Source: Chara braunii (Eukaryota > Streptophyta > Charophyceae > Charales > Characeae). From it: a DNA stretch of 24,289 nucleotides. The notes beneath the pieces were generated by a model, which did not search any database, was not told the origin of the DNA, and was given only the letters and a program-made list of their open reading frames with translations. Position numbers and translations under genes: made by a program. This document shows positions 9,540-18,986 of the stretch, piece by piece. Numbering within the stretch: the stretch's first letter is position 1; each line of letters starts with the position of its first letter. The stretch lies in contig BFEA01000012.1 of NCBI GenBank assembly GCA_003427395.1, forward strand, positions 3,743,079 to 3,767,367. The letters are read 5' to 3'.

Positions 9540-9555
9540 CGTCACATATGTGACG
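9540..9555. repeat. 16-bp perfect palindrome at the left edge of LTR B1
   Basis: CGTCACATATGTGACG is perfectly self-complementary. Its right half, TGTGACG, is the start of LTR B1. Its left half, CGTCACA, equals the right terminus of LTR family A copies (16848-16854, and 12391-12397 on the minus strand). It therefore looks like two LTR ends facing each other across TA. Confidence 0.85.
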
Positions 9556-10253
9556 AACCACTTCACGACCCCGTGCCACCTTTCGTACCCTTTCTTTTGC
9601 TTATTACCAACCCCAGGAAAACCCCGTTTTTGATTTCTTGCTTTCGGGTGTCGCATTTTCCCTTTTTCGACTGCTGAGTTCTGTTTTTCTTTTTTGCAAA
9701 GTCTGGAAACACATGGGGATTTGCGTACGCCTTAGCGAGCACACTGCGAATTGGGCCCAGCGGTTGGGAATTCCGGGATAAGCGGAACTTCGACATGTCC
9801 TTTTTTTGAGTGTGTGAGTGTTCTTGGGCGCGTCGGGGAAAACTTTCGGAATTTTGCGTGAATACGAATAGAGGTAGTATTTTTCCCGCATCGTTTTTTC
9901 ACGCGCGGATATGGTGATTTCAATTTTGAATTAGGATAGAAGCAAACTGTAACTGTTTCGGTGCCTTTTTCTTTCTTTTTTTGTTGACGACGCCACCCAT
10001 GCAAAAACTTTCTTCTCTCTGTCCCCCGCATCGCTCCCTCCCGCGCTCCCTTTCCTTCTCCCTCCTCTTTCTCTCTCCCCGTAACTGTTTCTCCTTCTCT
10101 CCCCCTCCCCCGTCTTGCTGTTTTGCGCGCCCATTTCCCTTTCTTGATCGTCTGAATCTTGGACCCGTCTCTCGCCACCTCTCGCGCCTTTTCTCTTCTC
10201 ACCCTCTGAGTCTGGCGTACGAATCCCAGTCGATCCCCTGATAACTCCCGCTC

Positions 10254-10310
10254 ACCAATCAGGTGCGCGGATCGATAGGACCTCCCTATCGCACGACGAA
10301 TCTGATTGGT
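10254..10310. promoter_or_regulatory. Inverted CCAAT-box pair around a hairpin (LTR B1 promoter)
   Basis: ACCAATCAG (10254-10262) and CTGATTGGT (10302-10310) are perfect inverted copies, each holding a CCAAT box. They enclose CGATAGG/CCTATCG (10273-10279 and 10285-10291), a 7-bp stem with a 5-base loop. The array lies about 120 bp upstream of the TATA box. Copy B2 retains one CTGATTGG near 14910. Confidence 0.6.
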
Positions 10311-10429
10311 TGAACCTTGAGTTCCTAGGGATCAACATGGCGTTCTCGGAGCGCTCTTCTCAAAGTCTTCTCCTCCTACACACCCGCCTTCCCGTCGTTC
10401 TCTCCCTCTTCTATCTCCTTTCTCGCAAC

Positions 10430-10436
10430 TATAAAA
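10430..10436 (+). promoter_or_regulatory. TATA box of LTR B1
   Basis: TATAAAA lies in the context ACTATAAAAC (10428-10437). The same decamer occurs at 18501 and 20479. Transcription would be expected to start roughly 30 bp downstream, which fits the U3/R boundary of the inferred LTR. Confidence 0.6.
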
Positions 10437-10898
10437 CCCGCAAGCGCGCCCGCAAATCTCTCTTACGTTCTCGACTCTCAAGCCAGCTTCCGGGAAGCAG
10501 TGGCTAGGCAAAGTGTTTGAAGTGATTCGGAAAGTCCTGTCAAGCTGACGATAGACTGGCCGGTGCGCGCTGGATCGCCACGACGGACTGTGGGATCTGG
10601 GTAAACCATGTCGAGTTTACGACAGCGGGGTGACGATCGCATGCCCTCGACGACGGCTCGAACCCCCAAAAGGCAACTCTCGGGTCGAAACAAGAATCCT
10701 CCGTTTCGCCCAGGCGATTCAACTCCACCGGCCAAAAATCCTCGGCCACACCCCCAATTACTCTGATCGGCGTTAAGTACGGCACGCCGCGTGGGGCGTG
10801 AGGTTGGGTCCATCACATGCCGCTACGATCCAGATTCTCGGATGTAACATCTATCTACCTGCGTATCCTCTCCTCTCCGTGAAACGCGGATTCCTTAT

Positions 10899-10928
10899 GC
10901 CCAAGGGACCTTGCGAGGTCCCTTGGGC
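10899..10928. repeat. 12-bp perfect hairpin
   Basis: GCCCAAGGGACC, a 6-base loop (TTGCGA) and GGTCCCTTGGGC. Imperfect pairing extends outward (TTCCTTAT with ATAGGAA). A second hairpin follows at 10948-10975 (GGAAATT/AATTTCC) around the 14-bp palindrome ATTGCTCGAGCAAT (10958-10971). No T-run follows immediately, so a Pol III terminator is not indicated. Confidence 0.9.
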
Positions 10929-11150
10929 AATAGGAAGAAATGATTGGGGAAATTCCTATTGCTCGAGCAATTTCCTTACGAGTGTTTTAACTTTTTTTTT
11001 TTGATTGCATCCCCGAGGATAGGTGAAAGGAACAATTCCTAGGGCATTTCGCGTCCTCGAGGAGTTTCTAACGACGCCTAGTAGCATTGTGTATGACCAT
11101 CACTCTTTCGCACGCCACAGACAGCGCACAAACACAAACGCACACCCGCT

Positions 11151-12390
11151 ATGGCCAAAGCCCCTACCAAGCCGACATTCCGTTCGTTAATCCTTCGTCA
11201 AAGTAAAACAGTGATAAGGAAGTTAATCCACCCTTTTGATTTGCTCCCTGTCCCAACGACTGACCCCCAGCATATGTGTGATTGTGCATTAGCTTATTTT
11301 CGAGACATAATGTCGAATAGAAGGCTTTTCGACCACGATAACACTGATTTCTCGGCTGCGACCACCTTCTGGAACAAATCGAAAGTCTGCATTGGTCACA
11401 CTGCCAAGACCAGACTTGAAGCCCCGTTCACTGAACCAGAACTGTATCGAGCGGTAAAATAAATGGCCAAGGGGAAGTGCCTGGGGATCGATGGGCTTCC
11501 GGTAGAGCTTTTTCTTGCTACATGGGAGGGCTTTGGACCTTTCTTATGTCAAATTTATAATACAGCGCTGAGAGATGACGTCCTCCCATAATATTTTGTA
11601 AAAGGGTTTATCTCCCTTTTATACAAAAAAAGGGATAAACGAGAAGTGAAGAACTACCGACCAATCTCCATCCTCAACGTGGCTTACAAAATTCTGGCTT
11701 AAGTCATTGCCTTGCGATTGTTAGCTGAACTTCCGAGTCTGGTGGGCTGGGAATAGGGAACTTTCATTAAAGGACGGTCTATATTTGAGAATATTCTGAC
11801 GACAGTCCAAGCTCTAGAGGTTATCAGTGCCGAAAAATGAGAAGTTGCAATCCTCTTGTTAGATATGAAAAAGGCATACGATAAGGTAGATTGGGCTTTT
11901 GTGTTTACCACCCTAACTAAGATGGGGTTTGGACCAGGGTTTGCGAACTGGATTCATACCATGTATGTCAATGCCAGGTCGTGTGTTGTAGTGAATGGCC
12001 ATATGTCTGAGGAGTTCCCTCTGTCCCGGTCCTTGAGACAGGGTTGCCCTCTCGCCCCCCTGTTATTTGTTACGCAGTTAGAAGTCCTATTAGATAATAT
12101 TAGATTTAATGATAGGATCTCAGGATTGAAATTGTCTCCTACGTTACATTGACAGGGAGGGGCAATTGTTGACGACCTTACAGTCGCCTGTGAGAACTCC
12201 ACTTCCTCTCTAAATGAATTAAGAACATTATTAGAGGAATATTGTGTATTATCTGAGGCTTCATTAAATTGGTCAAAATCGGTATATTTTTTACATCCTA
12301 TGTATAAATTGAAGGTTGAATGGGGTCTGAAGATTATTCCCGCTGAGAACTCAAAGCGGTTTCCGAGAATCCAAGTTTCCTTGGGCGACT
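11151..12390 (+). pseudogene. LINE (non-LTR) reverse transcriptase, 5'-truncated, broken
   Basis: A single frame holds the canonical LINE RT blocks: the linker ending in APFTEPELYRAVK, MAKGKCLGIDGLPVELF, FISLLYKKRDKREVKNYRPI, SILNVAYKILA, FIKGRSIFENILT, LLLDMKKAYDKVDWAF, RQGCPLAPLLF, VDDLTVA and LNWSKS. The motif order and spacing fit the L1/Tx1-like group. The endonuclease and ORF1 are absent, so the copy is 5'-truncated. There are six in-frame stops (11460, 11589, 11700, 11754, 11838, 12150) but no frameshift. The frame ends abruptly after RIQVSLGDL, exactly at the edge of LTR A2. The continuation is not recognisable beyond 13828. Confidence 0.9.
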
Positions 12391-13828
12391 TGTGACGCGC
12401 AACCTCACGCCCGATGCTGTCTTCCGTTCGGAGTGTTAGCTGTGCGGAAAAGAGGCCCAGAAAAACAGCAAGATGGGGTGTGCCAAGGATTTTTGGAAAT
12501 TGAGTGTGGGGACACAGACGGAACTGAAATCCCCCGTGTTGGTCCGATGAAGCAAGTCGATTAGTTTCGCGCGTCACAGGCTGTGCGCGCGGACATGGTG
12601 CGAAAACAGAAGGATCCAAATTCAATCCAGAAAGTACTGTTGGGCTTCCCACTGGGCTACAGGCCGACGTTTAGAACGGAAAGGCTCGGGCACGCTTCGC
12701 GTGTCTCATTTTCGTACTAAATCTCGTCGTCGTTCACTGGTCAGTTCCGAATCCGACATGGATGCTCTTAGCCGAGTGCTTATTTCCTTATGCTCGTCCT
12801 CACTCCGTATTCGGTAGCGGAAGCCCTTTGCTTCGTAGCGATCGAAACGCTGGCACTCCGTGCACAGAGTGCGGGGCCAATGAGGCGCCACTGCTGTCCA
12901 CGGAATGACGATCAGCTCGTTAAACGGCAACAATATCGAGTAGGGTGGAAAGTGCATATCAATAATGACAAATCCGGCGTCCACGAACCTTGAACAACGG
13001 TTGGCCGGAGGGAAGTAATACTGCTCGCCGATTTGTGTGACGGCTTCTCGTACGTCCCACTCACATACACGTGTCCTTTCCTCACTGTAGGGAAAAGGTC
13101 GCGTTGGGATGGGAGATACAGGAGGCTGGCGCCCAATCGAAGGGTGCTTGTCAGTCCCCATATCAATCAATCACATATATCCAGCGGCATCATTAAGAGC
13201 AAAAATCATTCAGGCGACCCTCGATCTACCTTTCTCGACACACGAGGGAGCAGACACACATCATCTTGATCATGCATAGGGCTAAGGGACCGACCCACGA
13301 CTCAGTTCAACACAACGTTGGTTTTCGGTGCCTTGTTTCTCAAGGTCGCCTAGTGGCGTGGCTGCTGATGTCGTGCCGCATAAGGCAGATGGCATGCGCA
13401 GTGCGTTCGGGACTATAGATCTAAACACTCTTGTATTCTCGAACAAAATCCCGACGACACTCGTCTAATCAATCCGAAAGGTTCACGCATCTCTATACAT
13501 GCATTCACTGTAGGAGGTGCGAAAATGAGACATTCACAGGAAAAGATGGATCGCATTGCACAGTACACACGCATCCATCGTTCACAAGACAAGTAGACGG
13601 GGTCCTTGCGTAGGAGGACTACCCAGGAAACTAATGGAAGAGTTCCGGAAGAAGTTCTTTCACAAAAAAAAACAGGAGGCCGACTTATTCCCATTCAAGA
13701 GAGGGACAATCATTCAGACGCATCGTTTTTCGAGAAGAGAGAGAGAGGGAGAGAGAGAGAGAGTCGAGGGAAAGAAAGTCCAAAATAGAAGATGGCAAGA
13801 CCCAGGAAGAGAAAAGTTCGGCGTCACC
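12391..13828 (-). mobile_element. LTR-like repeat, family A copy 2 (solo)
   Basis: This is a reverse-orientation copy of 1-1402. On the plus strand it begins TGTGACG (12391-12397) and ends CGTCACC (13822-13828). These are inverted termini of seven bases with one mismatch. It interrupts the LINE reading frame at 12390, so it is a discrete unit that inserted later. Flanking bases (CGACT on the left, CGCCG on the right) do not form a clean target duplication. It retains the intact 151-codon ORF and an interrupted GA tract near 13737-13765. Confidence 0.7.
12706..13161 (-). CDS. Conserved 151-aa LTR-encoded protein, copy 2
   Basis: The ORF has the same length as that at 626-1081, with about 15 differences over 151 residues. 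It keeps IGRQPPVSPIP, CEWDVREAVTQIGEQYYFPP, HFPPYS, FNELIVIPWTAV, the C-x2-C (TLCTEC) and the charged tail. The frame has stayed open although the host repeat is a solo copy with no neighbouring gag or pol. The homologous ATG defines the start. The function is unknown, as for copy 1. Confidence 0.65.
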   Translation of the reverse strand: MGTDKHPSIGRQPPVSPIPTRPFPYSEERTRVCEWDVREAVTQIGEQYYFPPANRCSRFVDAGFVIIDMHFPPYSILLPFNELIVIPWTAVAPHWPRTLCTECQRFDRYEAKGFRYRIRSEDEHKEISTRLRASMSDSELTSERRRDLVRK

Positions 13829-14129
13829 GCCGTATACTCATGCCAAAGATAACAATCCGCGACAAAGGTGCATTCGTCGTTAATTCCAATATGGCCCCGA
13901 GCCAATCAACTCAACATCAATCCTCATACCTGCACCGACGATCCGGACCGTCGCGTGCTAAAAGCCAAGCCTTAGACCTTGATCATACCTGCTCTTTGGA
14001 GATGCAGGTGACAGTTTTCAACCCTGCTATGCCCAACCGGATGCTTAGGCACAGGCTGTCAATTCCCTGTCCAAGCCTAGGTGAATGGTGATCGGTCAAC
14101 AAAAGGGGCCCTGAGCCCTTTCTCTTGTG
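13829..14129. other. No recognisable gene
   Basis: About 300 bp lie between LTR A2 and LTR B2. A short open frame crosses 13792-14091 but has no domain and no support from other copies. If A2 inserted into the LINE, LINE sequence should resume here. I cannot see it, so a rearrangement or deletion is possible. A small stem AAAGGG/CCCTTT lies near 14103-14121. Confidence 0.5.
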
Positions 14130-15367
14130 TGTGACGTACCAGCTTCGTACCCAAACGATCTAAGACTTCTTAAGCCCAGATATTTTGTTGTTCCTACTCT
14201 TTGGATCACTCTTGGACTTTTCGGGTACCCCTCTTTTTGCTATCACCTTAATGCATGGAATCACAAGCCAACCAGATCCTCCCACGTCTAAGGCAATGTT
14301 TTTTTGGGGACTTCTTCGCAATTTCTTTTCGGCAATCCATGCATCTACGTAGGAGTTACACGCGCCTTAGCGAGTGCGCTAGGAACTTTATGGACGCTCC
14401 TCCCACTGATGTATCCTTCCTTGCAAGTGGATGTTCCCACACTTGCCTTTGAAAGCTCTATGAATTTTCAGTAGGAAGCTAAATAAACGTAGGATTTTCG
14501 CGCGCTCAATTTCGTGCGCTGATATTGCTTTTGAATTTTTCAATGTTTAATTAGTTTTAGAATTAGGATGAACGAAACGGAACTGTTTCGGTGCCCTTTT
14601 CTTTTCTGCGCAGGCGCCATGTACGCAAGCTTCCCCCACCTCCTCTATGACCCATGCCATCTTCACCTTCTCTTCTTCACGCCCTCTCTCTTTGCCCCGT
14701 AATCGTCTTCCATCCCCCCCCCTCCTCTCTCTTCACGTTTCTCCCCTTCCCCTCTCGTCCGAATTTTGTTCCCACGTCACACTACTCTTTGTGCTCCCTT
14801 TCTTCCCGCCTTCACCCCCAGTCAGGAACTCCCTACCGATCCCCTTCCCAAAGTACTCGAAGCCTCAGACGATACTGTGTTAGAGGAATACTCCCCTCGC
14901 CCTGTAATCTGATTGGCCGTGAAAGACTCGCGAGGATCGATATGGTTTTCCTCAAACAATTAACATGTATTTTCTCTTTGCCCCCTCCTATCTCAGCCCC
15001 ACTCTTCCCAGTTTTTCCTTCCCCTCTTTGCAACGCGTCCGACAATCTCTCTCTCAACCCATCTGCCATCTCGAGGAAAGCCGTGGCTAGGTGACGTGTA
15101 TGCGGCGAGTCGGAAAGTCCTGACGAGATGACTGCGGTGTATGCAAGGTTGTGCGTCGGGTGGGCGCGACAAACTGTGGGATTTGGGCAAGCCGATGCAA
15201 AATCTAAGTTGGTGGGGTGGCGATCTCACAACAAAGTCCTGACGAGCTGACTGCATTCTATACAAGGTTGTTCCCAAGGTGGCCACGATGAACTGCGGGA
15301 TCTGGGCAAGTCGGTGCAAAAGCTGAGTTTGTGGGGTCACGATCGTTGTGGTATGGAGGTTGGTACA
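14130..15367 (+). mobile_element. LTR-like repeat, family B copy 2
   Basis: It starts TGTGACGTACCA and ends GAGGTTGGTACA, followed at once by TGGCGGGTGGGATC, which begins with TGG like a primer-binding site. Shared blocks with B1 are listed there, but the two are clearly diverged and are not the LTR pair of one recent insertion. A 7-bp hairpin GCAAGTG/CACTTGC lies at 14423-14446. The 3' part contains a tandem duplication (15114-15350). Confidence 0.6.
15114..15350 (+). repeat. 119-bp tandem duplication inside LTR B2
   Basis: Unit 1 (15114-15232) and unit 2 (15233-15350) both begin AAAGTCCTGACGAG. Both continue with GACTGC, CAAGGTTGT, ACTG-GGGAT-TGGGCAAG and GGGG before GATC. LTR B1 has a single copy of this module (10531 onward). 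The duplication is therefore specific to B2 or its subfamily. Confidence 0.8.
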
Positions 15368-16104
15368 TGGCGGGTGGGATCGTCAGTACCTAAGTAAGAA
15401 GGGTAAGACACTGTGTGTACGAGTGGTTGCATGGCCAAGGGTCATAATCAAAGAGCAGACGGCCGATGCGCCTTGATTTTCGGTTCTTCTTCTTCTGGTT
15501 CTTGAAAGCTAAGTCCACGACAGATAGTCGATTGTTCTCCCCCTCATGCTTGTTTGTATGATCAAAGTTCCCTCTCTCTTTTTCTTAGTCCCCTTCTTCG
15601 GTCAAAGCTATGATCCCGTCCTTGTTATCTCTCTCTCTCTCATTCTTGTTTCTTTGCTTCCGTTCACCTCATGGATGCCTGAAAGATCTGGTGATCCTTT
15701 TATTCCGCTTGTCCCCATCAATTCAATCGGACCTTGCGAGAACGAGTGTTATTGAATTTGAGGGACCAGTAAACCCAGGTGATCTTACCCTACCCCCTTC
15801 AATGCCTCCTAACATTTAATGGTTCGTGCATGCAAGGTTTGTTACATACATGCATCGATTGTGTTGTTGCTAAGGTAACCGAGCTAAGATTCTGCTGAGA
15901 TTATGTGAATGCATGCTTACCACTCACTCAATAAATGATGATTATCTTGTTGATTGGATCGAACTCGCATTCATTCATTGTATCATTTTGCATAACAGAT
16001 GAAATGAGCACGAAGCATTATGACTGTCTACTTCTTTGGTTGAATCACGGGCTGAGTGAACTTACATGGTCAGTTTTGTTGATGCCATGTGGACCGATTG
16101 TCCC
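15368..16104. other. No recognisable gene; putative leader after LTR B2
   Basis: The first bases (TGGCGGGTGGGATC) could be a primer-binding site. Beyond that I see pyrimidine-rich sequence with a short CT tract near 15630 and no conserved domain. Short open frames around 15546-15819 overlap low-complexity sequence and are not supported. Confidence 0.4.
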
Positions 16105-16854
16105 GATCCGACTGGGTGTCGACTTCCCGTATCCTCATCGCGACCGTTCCCGTATAATGAGGAAAGGATATGTGTATGTGAGTGAGACGTACAAAAGTCG
16201 TCGCCAAGATCGGCGAGAGCTATTATTTTCCTTCCGAAACAAGGTGCTTAGGATTCGTAGGCACTGGTTTAATCATTATCGATACCCACTTTCCCCCGTA
16301 CTCTTTATTATTGTCTTTTAACGAACTGATTGTCATCCCGCTGACAGTAGTGGCGCCACATTCAATTTCGCCCAACACTCTGTGTAATGATTGTCGCCGC
16401 ATCGAGCGTTATCGAAAAAATTGGTTTCACTATCGGACACGTGGTGAAGATGAATACAAGGAAAGAGCGACCCGACTGAGGTCGTCCTCGTCGGATTTCG
16501 ATCTCTATGATGAGAGGCGGCAGGATTTGATTCGAAAATGAGATCCCGAGTGCGTACCCCCGCCCTTCCGTTCGGCGAAAAGATGACGAGTAGCCCGCAT
16601 GGAGGTTCAGAGGTATCTTTTGGATTAGGCGAACGTTTGAAAGTAGCGCGCACCATTTTTTTCCCACACGACTATGGCCCTTTCTCACTATAACTGGAAT
16701 CACACAGGGGCTTTGAGTTTCATCTGTGACCCCATACTCAATATTCCCAAAAATTCTTGGCACACCCCATTTTGTTGTTCTTTGAAGGCCTATTCCACAT
16801 AATTTATCACTCCGACTGGAAAGACAGAACAAGGCGTGAGGTTTGAACGTCACA
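16105..16854 (+). mobile_element. LTR-like repeat, family A copy 3 (diverged, partial)
   Basis: It is homologous to 640-1402 of copy 1, including the ORF, AAAAATTCTTGGCACACCCC, GGCGTGAGGTTT and the terminus CGTCACA (16848-16854). Immediately after the terminus comes TGTGTCAGG, giving another near-palindromic junction. The left part of family A is not recognisable upstream, so the copy is partial or belongs to a subfamily. Confidence 0.65.
16144..16541 (+). pseudogene. Diverged copy of the LTR-encoded protein, broken at its start
   Basis: The homologous frame begins FPYNEERICVCE and then meets TGA at 16183 where copies 1 and 2 have Trp (CEW). A frameshift a few codons later leads into a frame open to 16541. 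That part reads KIGESYYFP, IIDTHFPPYS, SFNELIVIP, TLCNDC, ERATRLR and ends DLIRK. Compared with copy 1, most codon differences downstream of the break are synonymous. The break therefore seems recent relative to a long period of selection in this lineage. Confidence 0.7.
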
Positions 16855-17339
16855 TGTGTCAGGATAAGGTTGCAGTTGACACGACTTTGAAACATCTATG
16901 GTTGGATGACTCATATTAGATCTATACCTGTTGTGTGCAGCCAAGTACCAAGGCAACAGTGCATTCACTGTCTAGGGTCAGGCACGCCGTGGTGGTAAAA
17001 CCCAATAAATTGTACCCGTTGGGGGTCGATGGTTCTTGATGAGAACAGAAGGGATGCTCGCAGCATAGGGAAGACCAAAGGTGACGCCTGTGCGACTGGG
17101 TACCGTAAAGGTCTGCCCGTGCAGGATACTCATGTCCATTAACCGTGAGGTGAGGCGGGTTGGTACCTGCACTCTTCAGCTGAAATGCCAACCGCCTTAC
17201 CCTGAACGTGTACAAGATTAAAAATAAATAAAAAATCGAGAGAAGATATTCAGTAAAGTTTAGTAAAAGAAAAAGGCTCACAAACCGTCGGCGATGTCAA
17301 ACGAGGGGATCCGCTGACCAGCACTCCGGCTATAGGGAT
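16855..17339. other. No gene; possible tRNA-derived SINE fragment on the minus strand
   Basis: On the minus strand TAAGGCGGTTGG (17188-17199) resembles a Pol III A box. AGGTACCAACCC (17157-17168) resembles a B box. The spacing is shorter than in a tRNA. Nothing else is identifiable in this stretch. Confidence 0.25.
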
Positions 17340-17454
17340 AGCGACGATGACCTTTCGGAAACTGTAGGTTTCAACTTCACCTATTCACGACAAAGTCATA
17401 CGTCGTGGTTAAACGTCATCATTTTCGTCAACATCGATGTTTGACCATAGCCTT

Positions 17455-17472
17455 ACACATAGCGATATGTGT
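17455..17472. repeat. 7-bp hairpin, 4-base loop
   Basis: ACACATA, GCGA, TATGTGT. It lies just after the 12-bp palindrome AACATCGATGTT (17430-17441) and a CACGAC/GTCGTG stem (17386-17407). Confidence 0.85.
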
Positions 17473-17798
17473 CGAGCTAGGCGTTTCAAAATTCCCTAGA
17501 CACCTCCCGCAACCCATTTGACCCTGACAGTCATCCTAGTATCGGTTCGCCAGTGCCAAGGAAGATGAGGAGATGATAAGTTTTCCTTGATTATTAATTG
17601 AGGACAGGTTGTCGTTGACGTCATCAAGATTATGTTACAATATCGTTGACCTGCACTCTAGGGAGTTCAATTATACTGATTGTACCAATTGATCGTATGC
17701 TTCTTATGTTTTGCATGTTTTTATACTTTGTTTTCGTTTTTCGTTTTAGTGAGAGGAGTTCTATGGAGAATGAGACATGATGGGAGATACGTTGTCGG

Positions 17799-17826
17799 GG
17801 CAAATACCTTGGCAAGGGTATTTGCC
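17799..17826. repeat. 10-bp perfect hairpin
   Basis: GGCAAATACC, an 8-base loop and GGTATTTGCC. A second stem follows at 17955-17977 (TTCGGACG/CGTCCGAA, loop of 7). Confidence 0.9.
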
Positions 17827-18317
17827 AGGGATTTGTAACGTTAGACGTTGTCCGACTCTTTCGTTGAATTGAAGGACTTGATGAGACTGACATTGCCAAA
17901 AGTTTGTTCAGACTAAGCCTATGACCAAGAGACTAAAACTTTTATAAACTATATTTCGGACGCTTGTGTCGTCCGAAGATAATGGTGGTAGTCGGCAGTT
18001 TTGTCGAGGCCGCAGAGGCATGCAGACATGAAAATGCTAGAACTAGACCTATTCTACCTAAGCAGCCGCGTGATTCGGGACTAGAAAAACCAAAAATATA
18101 GCCGCGCCAGGGATGCGGCAACGGTGAGAAGGACTAACACGGCCAAAGGGTCGTGTTTTTTCTAAAAGGGTGGACGTCAGGGTTCCGAAGGCAAACCCAC
18201 GGCGAAAAGGGTGGATTGTTAGAGCCTACCAGACCTAGCCAACTGGCTGGGTGGCGGATCGGCCTGCCTTTGGAGGGGATAGGCAGCCTGCACCAGCCTA
18301 GCTCAGAAAGTAGGTGG

Positions 18318-18389
18318 CCTACTGGGTCACAACCCTTCAAATAGAAGGGTGGCAGGAATAGCTCCTGTGATAGGAGTTAGCCCAGTAGG
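18318..18389. repeat. 72-bp three-way-junction inverted repeat
   Basis: The outer stem CCTACTGGG (18318-18326) pairs with CCCAGTAGG (18381-18389). Inside are two further stems: CCCTTC/GAAGGG (18333-18349) and CTCCT/AGGAG (18362-18376). The arrangement is that of a folded RNA or cruciform with two arms. It is not a tRNA, since no T-loop or anticodon arm fits. Confidence 0.8.
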
Positions 18390-18447
18390 TATCGCACTTA
18401 ACTTCCACCCAACAGACGCGTGGGATCGAGTCTGACGACACACTGAC

Positions 18448-18474
18448 TGGGCTAGCTCCTTTTTGGAGCTACCC
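18448..18474. repeat. Hairpin with T-rich loop
   Basis: TAGCTCC (18453-18459), loop TTTTT and GGAGCTA (18465-18471), extended by GGG/CCC outside. It lies 25 bp upstream of the TATA motif at 18499. Confidence 0.8.
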
Positions 18475-18498
18475 ACCAGAAAACTTTGGAGCACGGTC

Positions 18499-18510
18499 CC
18501 ACTATAAAAC
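18499..18510 (+). promoter_or_regulatory. TATA-like core promoter motif
   Basis: CCACTATAAAAC is identical over 12 bases to 20477-20488 and shares ACTATAAAAC with the LTR B1 TATA box. It is flanked by the direct repeat AAAACTTTGGAGC (18478-18490 and 18506-18518). A Pol II start about 30 bp downstream would place the hairpin at 18517-18572 at the 5' end of the RNA. Confidence 0.4.
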
Positions 18511-18516
18511 TTTGGA

Positions 18517-18572
18517 GCGCGATCATTTCCAGCTGCGAGATCATCAGATCTCGCGGCTGATAACGGTCGCGC
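18517..18572. repeat. Long compound hairpin
   Basis: GCGCGATC (18517-18524) pairs with GGTCGCGC (18565-18572) with one wobble. AGC pairs with GCT. The inner GCGAGATC/GATCTCGC (18535-18554) closes on ATCA. The whole structure is about 56 bp. Confidence 0.85.
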
Positions 18573-18624
18573 GACTATAGTACAGCCCCTGCGCAAGGAT
18601 GACACGCGTAAATCAAGAAAATAG

Positions 18625-18663
18625 CCCAAATTTTTTGATTCCCCGACGGGAATCGAACTTGGG
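18625..18663. repeat. Two-part hairpin resembling a tRNA T-arm
   Basis: The outer stem CCCAA/TTGGG (18625-18629, 18659-18663) encloses the inner GATTCCC/GGGAATC (18637-18654) with loop CGAC. On the minus strand the inner part includes GTTCGATTCCC, a B-box match, but the rest of a tRNA is missing. Confidence 0.75.
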
Positions 18664-18725
18664 TCTGCAGATCGGAAGGCAAGGGGGGGAAGGCGCCAAC
18701 AAAGCGTAGGGGTAGGAAAAACGTG

Positions 18726-18986
18726 GCCGTTGGCTTATGCTAACGGCTTCTTTACTAAAAAAAACTTTACAAGAAAAGAAGGCAGACAGCGCCAAATGGC
18801 GCTCGCAGATGTGGCAACGGACTTAGTGTCCCCAGAAGACACCAGCAGGCGCCCGTTTACAACGGGCAGCCGTTTTCCTCGTGAGGTAAATTGTTCTTTT
18901 TATTTGTTTTTTTTTTAGATTTTTTTTTTTTTTTTAGATTCTTTCTTTTAGAAGCTTCTGAAACTGTCCGTTCATTGGAAACGGAC
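18726..18986. repeat. Cluster of five successive hairpins
   Basis: In order: GCCGTTGGC/GCTAACGGC with loop TTAT (18726-18747, one wobble); AGCGCC/GGCGCT with loop AAAT (18788-18803); GTGTC/GACAC (18826-18842); GCCCGTT/AACGGGC with loop TAC (18851-18867); GTCCGTT/AACGGAC (18966-18986). T-runs lie between the last two. The stems share a CCGTT/AACGG core in three cases. Confidence 0.85.

Larger units (their letters stand above)
9549..10817 (+). mobile_element. LTR-like repeat, family B copy 1
   Basis: The start TGTGACGAACCA matches LTR B2 at 14130 (TGTGACGTACCA), and the end CATCACA is its inverted partner. Shared blocks with B2 include GCCTTAGCGAG, AGAATTAGGAT-like sequence, CTGTTTCGGTGCC, a pyrimidine-rich stretch, GTGGCTAGG, AAAGTCCTG and CTGTGGGAT. 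The U3-like half contains an inverted CCAAT pair and a TATA box at 10430. The last 130 bp, including CCAAAAATCCT and GGGCGTGAGGTTGG, resemble the right end of family A. No target-site duplication is visible. Confidence 0.65.

Noticed and set aside
9732-10202. Lys/Arg/Glu-rich minus-strand ORF
   Set aside because: It is an artefact of pyrimidine-rich LTR B1 sequence. The corresponding region in B2 does not keep the frame.
12912-13166. Alternative minus-strand ORF (starting MIWGLTSTLRLG), also seen at 24103-24288
   Set aside because: It is the other reading frame of the LTR-encoded protein. Copy 3 shows that selection is on the frame with HFPPYS, not on this one.
18637-18660. tRNA gene on the minus strand (GTTCGATTCCC)
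   Set aside because: Only the B-box-like T-loop fits. The T-stem bases do not pair and no D or anticodon arm can be placed. The segment is better explained as a hairpin GATTCCC/GGGAATC.
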